From Limnoperna fortunei (Eukaryota; Mollusca; Bivalvia; Mytilida; Modiolidae): DNA of 64,000 bases. Positions within the stretch are counted from its first letter, which is position 1. The number at the start of each line of letters is the position of its first letter. The position numbers and the translations under genes were made by a program. The DNA lies in NCBI GenBank assembly GCA_944474755.1, contig OX104120.1, positions 20,058,492-20,122,491 of the forward strand, in the 5' to 3' direction. The notes beneath the pieces are model-generated. The model saw only the letters and a list, made by a program, of their open reading frames with translations. It had not been told where the DNA came from and made no database searches. Positions 27,601-36,600 of the stretch are shown one piece after another.

Positions 27601-30600
27601 CCAATTCTTTTGCACAGAAAACCAGGCTATATAGAACTTCATGGGCTACATATTTATTTTAACAAGTATAATGGCAAAGTTAGAACAAGCCTGACGTCCA
27701 CAGTAGGACTTTTATGGTGTATAGAAGGGTATGGTCTGTAGTGAGATAGACCTTGTGTGGTGGGGCTACCATTTTCAAAAGAAACAAATATCATTATGTG
27801 AAACACTAAAGTGAAAACCATTCTAATTATTATAGTGATTTGTTATACAAGGATGCATCTCATTTATATTTTAACCATTCTTGCGAACAAAAAAAAATCT
27901 GTCAAAAACTTTGCATCAAAATGTTGAATGTTATGATATTCTGATTTTTTTTTTCAGTGTGATGCCTTTTAATTGTGCTGTAAATATTTTGGACTGCTTT
28001 TTCTATGATGGTGCTAGGGTAAGTTAGCAGTAAACCAGCACAGATTATCTCATACATATAATTGTACTTTTAAAAATAAAAAAATCTTCAATAAGTATTT
28101 AATTAACTTATATTTTTCACATGTTCTTTATAATTTATTAATACCTTTGTTACTTGAAAAATACAAATTAAAATAAAGGCAGAGTCTCTGTTTAATTGTA
28201 ATAATTTTATTTATTGTTGTACTTACTAAAAAAAAGCTATTTATTTTAAAGTTGTATTTACATATTTAGTTTATTCTCAGATATTATATATAACTCGCAT
28301 GTACTAAATGCAGGTTAGCTGTGTCTTGGTGTAAACTATAATATGGCCAAAAACACTTAATCAGGCCATGGATAAATAAGGAAAAAATGATCAGCAAAAA
28401 CAAAATTGACTGTGTACTGTGAGTTGCTAGTTACAAACAAGCACTGCTGATAACAAAGATAAAAAACATAAATCCTAAAATTTTTTTTTTTTTAAATTGT
28501 AGGTAATATTTCAAATAGCATTAACTATATTGGACCAAAAGAAAGATGAACTGGAGGCAGCCAAGGATGATGGCGAGGCTATGACAATATTTAGTTCCTA
28601 CTTGGAAAATGTGTCAAATAGGGATTCCACTATGCCAAATATAGTACATACCATGAGTTTGTGTTCTACCAAGTCTGACAAGGTAATTATTGAATAGGGA
28701 GATTCCACAATGCCAAATATAGTACATACCATGAGTTTGTGTTCTACCAAGTCTGACAAGGTAATTATTGAGTAGGGGATTGCACTATGCCAAATATAGT
28801 GCATACCATGAGTTTGTGTTCTACCAAGTCTGACAGGTTAATTATTGAGTAGGGGATTCCACGATGCCAAATATAGTGCATACCATGAGTTTGTGATCTA
28901 CCAAGTCTGACAAAGTAATTATTGAGTAGGGAGATTCCACAATGCCAAATATAGTACATACCATGAGTTTGTGTTCTTCCAAGTCTGACAAGGTAATTAT
29001 TGAGTAGGGGGATTCCACGATGCCAAATATAGTGCATACCATGAGTTTGTGATCTACCAAGTCTGACAAAGTAATTATTGAGTAGGGGGATTCGACAATG
29101 CCAAATATAGTACATAAAAAGTGTTTGTGTTCTACTAAATCTGACATGGTATTTATTGATAATGGGGTTCACAATTCTAAATATAGTCTTCATGAGATAT
29201 CTTTCACTGTGGAACAAAATCTCATGCTGTTCTGAGGTTTCCATGTTTTCATGCTGCAGGATGGTTTTCTCACTAATGAGACAGCGTGGTACCTATTTTT
29301 ATCCAGACCAGATATTCTTGTGGGTTATATATGAATTTCACGTTTCTTTTCCCATAAAAATGCATTGTGATGTCAACTGTCATTAAATATTAAATGCTTT
29401 TGTTGTGTTTGTTCACTCTGCCTCTTTCAATGTCGACATGAAAACAGCACATCTTATCTTTCATGACCAAATTTATGCCACAACTTAATAGCAGTACACA
29501 TCAAAACAAACTTGTTTTATACCCAAAAAATGTACACTGGAGATTACTTTCATGGTAGATAACGTTATTTGTTGACGCCTTCCAACAGAACAGCAGAATT
29601 TTTTTAACGAATTAGTGAGAAAAAGAATCAAACATTGATAGGAAGGCAAGACAAGAAAATCTCCTACACCTGTGTGAAAGATTTCTTTTTGTCTCCAACT
29701 TGGCATAGCCTTGTTGAAGAACAGAAATCTTTTTACTTGGGTGCCTGAGATTTTCCTGTCTTGCCCTCCGACCAGTGTTAGATCCTTTATATCTTGCACA
29801 AAAAAAAATTTGAAAAATAAAAAATATGGTGTTTCTTTTGTACAATATTTGGTATATAGGTTGTTGATAAAAAGTACATGACTGTGTGGTAGGTGTAACC
29901 TGACCTTGACCTCAAAATTTCATGGTTCAGTGACTACGTTAAAGATTTTGAATTACATCAGTTCCTCTGTAACCATGCATTGTTTATTTATTTTAAATTA
30001 TGACAATTTAATGCTATTTATATGTTGCTCATGAAGTAATTTTTTTCATTACTGATGCGGAATGCAGGCGAGACAATTTTCTGTGTCTACACTTGTTAAT
30101 CATTGTTGTGTCTACCTTCGAGTTAAGAGTCCTGTATCAGGTACGGTGTGATTAATTCCCATCTAAATAATCATGTATTGGTTGAGACTCGTCAACAATT
30201 ATGTGGCTTACATCACCTAAAAACTGAACCCGATTATAAAGCTGTAAAACTGTTAAAGTGGTATAAAATCACAAACAAACAATCGTAAATTGTGTGTGCA
30301 GCATGTTGTGCATTATAACAGATAACTTTAGATTTTGTATCTTACATGTAACATTTTTGTATATATTTCAGCCTTCTATTGATGTCTGTGATTTAATTGA
30401 CAATAGCTACAGAAAGTTTGGCCATATTAGTAACCAAGACATTGACAAACTGAGACTTAAATACAGACTGCAGGTGGTACAGGTAATAAAAGCAGATACA
30501 TGTGTAGTAAACAGCAGCTTGTCAACACTGTTGTGAGTTTGAGTCTAACTATAAGAGCAAGGTGGTACTCAACACCAACCTTAATTGATAAGAGTTACTA

Positions 30601-33600
30601 TACTCAGTCACCGTGTCTGTGCTGAGGTTTTTGCCTGACAAATGAAAACTGCTTACTGCTTAGGTCGAGCTTATGGTCATTTTGCAGATCCAAAATGGTG
30701 CTAATTGAAATCAACAATTATTTTCCACAGTCAATTAGCGGGTTTTTTTTTTTTTGATAGGGTGATTTTCCATGGTAAAATTTGACCTAAATTAGAACAT
30801 AAGTGTAAGTTATGAACCATCGTTTGTTGTCTAATTGAAATTCTTTGGGTAATGTCGTCTGCGGTCGAGGCAGGAAAAGTCCTTCAGCTTCATTCCCTAA
30901 TGGCTGAAAAATTGCTGAAAGTGACATAGAAGTCACTCAAAGCAGAATCACTTAATTACTTCAATAATACAATTTGACATAACGTTCCTGTGTACAAAAA
31001 TACATCTGTAAAGTACAAGAAAGCTGTTACACATTAAGTACTTAATTGAAGTACTAAATTAATTTTATTAGTATTTCATTTTCTGGTCTTGTACATATTC
31101 TTTTTGTTTTTTAATATATGGTAACTGTCAATTAGGAGCTATATGTGTTTCGTCAGGTTGTGACTTATGCCTTCTAACCTTAAGGCATATTTTCACATAT
31201 GACATGATGAAGACAGTATTATTGTATAATTATTGAATTTACTACTGTTTTTTTAATTAAATTTGTGTACAACAACATCACATCTTTTTTGCAGAATATT
31301 GAAGACAGCACAATGAGAAATATTTTAAGGAGTGTAGCATCAGACACATTGTTCCAAGGACAGGAACTCAAAGATTTATATCTCTTGTTTAAGGTATTTA
31401 CTAATAGCAACAAATAAATTGGTCTGTCATAATTAGGCACATAGATAAATTAATCCTATTTCTCAGCTAAATCTAATTTTTGTGTTAACTCTTAAAAATG
31501 TAATTATTGTCAACAAGCACGGGATTTAGTCTGACTTTGGGTACAGTGGCCTTAACTCGCACCTTAATTGACAAGAATTGTCACTTTTCCTGCAGAGGAT
31601 CTGGTGTCTTCAAATGCTTTTTCCCACAAAATCCGGTCACAAAAAAATTGCTGAAAGTGAAATTAATTCACCTTTAAATGAACAAACTAAACTAAACCAA
31701 GCATTGTTAAGGTTTTAAGATAAATAAATGAAAACAAACTCCTGTTCTTTTTATTATAGTAAGATATGTATATTTTTACTTTTGCATAATTTTTTTTTCA
31801 TATTTCCTTTAAACTAGAATTGCAATCAATATGTAGAATTATATTTTTACAAACTTGTATATAGCTATTGTTGGAATCATATCTACTGATTTTGATGTCT
31901 AACATTATTGAAATAGGTTTTTCACTAATAAGACATTCAGAGTACTAATAAAAAATACTGTTGTGTCCAAATATGCTAAAATATGTCTTATGGAAATATT
32001 TTGGCATATAACATGGACAAATAATTAATTTAAATTTTGAGATGTTATTATTGCAACCCTTTTAAAGGTTGAAATATGTTTTGCAGGAAGAATATCTAAC
32101 TTCCTGCTACTGGAGAACACACCAACAACCAGTGGATACAGCAGACAAATATGACCCCAGTCGACCTTACTATGAGCTTTATAAAATAGACTTCGACCAG
32201 TTTAAAACTTTGTTTCTGTCACTGTCTCCATGGGCAACAGGACAACATGCTGAAAATCTGGCAATGTATATTTTTAGGGTGAGTTAATTTCAAAAAGATA
32301 TATTTTTTTTATCACATTTATATAAAACTTCTCAGTAATAAGACAATTTTTTGACAAATTCCAAAAATTGTTTATGTCAGTGGAACCATTTTTAAGATAT
32401 TTTTTATTGTATGATTATACAATGTCATGTTTTCATAGATTTGCTTTGAAATGTGAACATTACCATGTGATACAATAATTTTATTATCGACAAGTTGTAT
32501 ATGTTTATTAAAAACCAAAACCAAAAATCTAACAAAAAACAGAGGGAAACCTTGTAATTATTAAAATGTAAAATTACTATTTTTTAAAAATTAAATATGT
32601 TTAGTAAATGCAACCCAACTACATGTACTTGAGTTTATGGTGAATCGGTCAGCTATAAATATCAATCAACACAAACAAAAGACAACAAGGACAACTCAGA
32701 TTTATTTTGTGCCCTTTTTCTATACAGAGATCAGAAGGTCCGTAAATGTTTATTTTCAATGATGTCAATTTGTGAAAGTTTGTATCCCTGAATCAGTCCA
32801 TTGAATAAAACAAATATTAATTGGTTTACAGTTTATGGTAAATATTGTCATCCTGAAGCATGTTTTGGCTACATGTATACTACACAAAACAGTTCTTGAA
32901 AGAGAAAACCAGAGTATCATGGCTTTACCTGTTTCGATAGTTACCTGTTCTGGATTGTCACACATGAAATTCATTTTGACATAAAAAACAGATTTACATT
33001 TGTCTTCTGTTTGTTTACGACATCACTTTGCTTCTTGGGAAAGAGAAAACTGGCATGTTATGTATTTGACATGTAATATCCTCCCTAATACACATTACCA
33101 CATATTCTGATAACTTCCTGTAATTCCAAAATTTTTCCAACTTTCATGTCTTTTAAACAAATGCTTTTTAACAAATTTTTATGAATAATATTTTTAATTA
33201 CATTTTATAGTATTTTGTGGTAAGAATTGCTCTACATAGCTAATTACACATACATATTGAGAACTGGTTACATAGTATACAAGACATAACAAATAAACTT
33301 GCTCTAAGAAGATTAATCTGTAATAATTGCAGGCTTACCTGTTTTTTGCAAGCCCCAAGTGTTAATGAGTTTATCTATTCAACACACAGGTAAATAAATA
33401 AATAATATCTTTTGGATAAAAAAACAAGTTTTATTCCAAAATATCTTATGGTACCCAGAACCAGCAAAACCATGATACATGTATGGCAGTGTTGACCACT
33501 GACAAGTAACAGGTACACTATATCACTGTAGACTGTTACCCCAGTACAGCCTTTTTTCTCTATTGAAATTAAACTACAGTCTCACAATTGCCAGGTGATA

Positions 33601-36600
33601 ACCTAAAGGCAACTGTTCATGGTTTCTCATCAACTGGGCTACAGGTGTGCTGAAATAACGTGAATGTGATTTCTATTTCAGCTGATTGATGAGAATAAAG
33701 ACAACATGATTAACTTCAAAGAGTTTGTTTACATCCTTGGAGTGGTGTGTAAAGCTGACCTTGTACACAAACTAAAGTTGATATACATGTGCCACCAGCC
33801 ACCCGCCTTACTACCAACAGACAAACTCGATGAAAACTCGGAGGACTCACCTATATCACCTGTCTCAAGTAGGGTTCAGGTTTTTTTAATGGCATAATGA
33901 TTTATTTTTAACAACAAATGTTTCTTAGACTACTTACATTTCTAATTGAACAACAAAGTGTTTATTGGTGGATATACAGCCACCATTGTCAACTGATTAC
34001 AGTTTGTGTTCTTGATACTTAGACTGTAACAATACCCCTGTGTACATGTCACTGTGTGTTTGTTACCATTATTTTTCGCATTTTTCACAGCAATGATAAA
34101 TGATACAATACTGAAATTTTGTCTGTAACTTTATATGATCCTGCCATATTGTGGGATTTATTCTTCAGGCTCATTTCTGCCACTATAAAAATGTTTTATC
34201 CCTGCCAACTCTCCATAGTTTTCCATAGGCAATGAAATTTCTTTGCCACTAATACATCCATTTCTCCAATTAACTTGGTGTATCTTGTTCTCATCTTTAA
34301 TTTAGTTCAAGTACTGATTACTGGGTGTGAATTAGTTAACTGTTATTTTCTAAAGTTTTTTTATATGGAGAAAATTCAGAATGTGTTTTTGGTGTCAATG
34401 GGCATAGCCTAGTGCTTCCTATGTTCTTATATAATACATGTCATACATCTAATAAATCTCACCATCAGCTAATTTTAACTATTCTTTTACTCTAATTACA
34501 GCTGATGTAGCAGAGGAAGTCACAGAATTCTTTACAGATGACAAATCAGTTTCTGACTCTACCAAAGATGGTTAGTTTTTTAAATCTTCAAAAAAAGTTA
34601 TTTCTCCTTGTAAGGCACCTCTCATCTGAGGTCAACCTGTTACCAATGGCCCCATTACATAACATTTGTAAAGTATACAAAAAAGAAAAATCAACTGAAA
34701 TATCCTGCTAGGTGGCAGATATAGGATGCCCTCTGGGGTTCGGGTTATGTCCACAGTCTGTTCTGGGACCATAGTAACTGACGGTATTGGAGAATGCTAA
34801 GACCTCTTTTGTTATTGTAGATGTTTGTTTGTTTGTTTGATGGTGTTTAACGCCATGTTCAGCAATTTTTCAGCTATATCATGGCTTCCAGTTTTTATTG
34901 GGGGAGGAAGCCGGAGGACCTGGAGAAAACCCTGACCTGCAGTAGGAAAACTGGCAATCCTTGTCAATTAAGATTGGAGTTGAGTACACCCTGCCTGCAG
35001 TGAGAATCAAACCAGCAATCTCAGTGTTGACAGACCACGTGATCAATAGTAGACGAACTACCTTGACCACTCGGCCACTGAGGCCCCTTGTTATTGTAGA
35101 TAAAAGTAGACACATTGCAGCCACAACAACAGGGAAAATTCAAAATTCTGCTTCTCTATTTTACTTTCCAGACTTTACTAGGGGAGTTAAAATTTCTTCC
35201 ATCTCCAGATAAATTATATTGTTTTTTATACCACCCACCCCCCCCCCACCCCCCCCGCAAAGTTTGGGGGGGGGGTATAAAGGAATCACCCTGTCTGTCT
35301 GTCTGTCTGTTCGTCCGTGTTCGTCCGTCTGTCCACATCCCTTTTAAGCACAACTTCTCCTAAACCCCTTGAGGAAATTTGATGAAACAGCATAAAGGAA
35401 GTACAATTATATGTAGATGTGCGTGAAGGATTTTTATTTACCTCCGATATCATTAAGGGGAGATAATTTGGACTTGAAGTGAAGCTGGGGGTATCGCTTT
35501 GTGGGCGTGCTCACAGTCCACACTTGTTTATCAACTACCTCATTTTGTATATAGCAGAAATACTGCTCAGTGGATGTTAAGCAACCAAAAAATAAGATAT
35601 ATGTGCCATTTTTATAAGGTATTTTTTTCCATATATAATTGGTAGTGTTATTAGAGAGTGGTTGACAGCAACTTTTTTTACACTACTGTTTGTATGCTGG
35701 TTCCTGTTTTGTGAACAGGAAAACAAGTTGTAGCACTTATTTTAAGTATGGTATCGAATTATACAGTCTTATGACATAAAATCTCAACAAAGATCATGAA
35801 CATAATGCTTTACTGGAAATTTTTGGCTGGTAAAACATTATCTCAGATTTTGAGTTATGCTCAGAATATAGAATTTAGAAACGGATTCTAACATTGGTAA
35901 CAGTACAAGATAAGACACCCACGGGTTAGAGTCAGAGACATTAAACTTTACCAGAGTGTGCCTTAGATTTTCTTTATCTTGTAATGGATTGGGTGTTTAT
36001 TTTTCTCACCCTCTACAAATTATTGACAACTACTTAGTCTTCATCTCTGGCCTTTGATGGTGAAAATTTTACATGCAAATTGTACATGCATGTTAGCTTT
36101 TTTCCACAATTTTCTGGTCCAAGAAAGGAGTGCAAATAATACATAAATGCAAACAATACACTGCTTAATATGGTAGCTTTAGATTATATGAGCTTAAATG
36201 ATTTTGGGTTTGGTTCAAAGAAAATCTGACTTTTCATGAGACAAGTTCAACAAGCATTACATTTTATTTTGTAGAAATTGAGTTACCTGGTGATTTCATT
36301 GATGAGGACATGACCACTGATAATCCAGACCAGGAAACAGATGATGCAGAACAAGAAAATGGTGACAAGGAACCAGTTGATGAAACATCAGAGGAGACAC
36401 CAGTTACTTTGCCTCAAGAGACAGATAATGGGTCTACAGCTGGAGGTACTATTGGAGCTCCTGAAAGTGGTGGATATTACAAAGGTTTTATTTTAATTTA
36501 TATCTCCAGCATTGATTTCATATTCAATAATGCACTTCGCTATACTATTGTTAGACTATTTTTCAACAAATAATTCTGGGATACCACTGCTTGATAAGGA

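Noticed and set aside
28598..29244. Overlapping minus-strand frames of 68-159 codons
   Set aside because: Antisense reading of the 78-bp exon-donor array. The sense copy is a genuine TBC1D9-like exon, so the antisense frames are by-products.
34879..35363. Overlapping frames of about 65-83 codons on both strands
   Set aside because: They translate a SINE and the C/G-run repeat, not host coding sequence.
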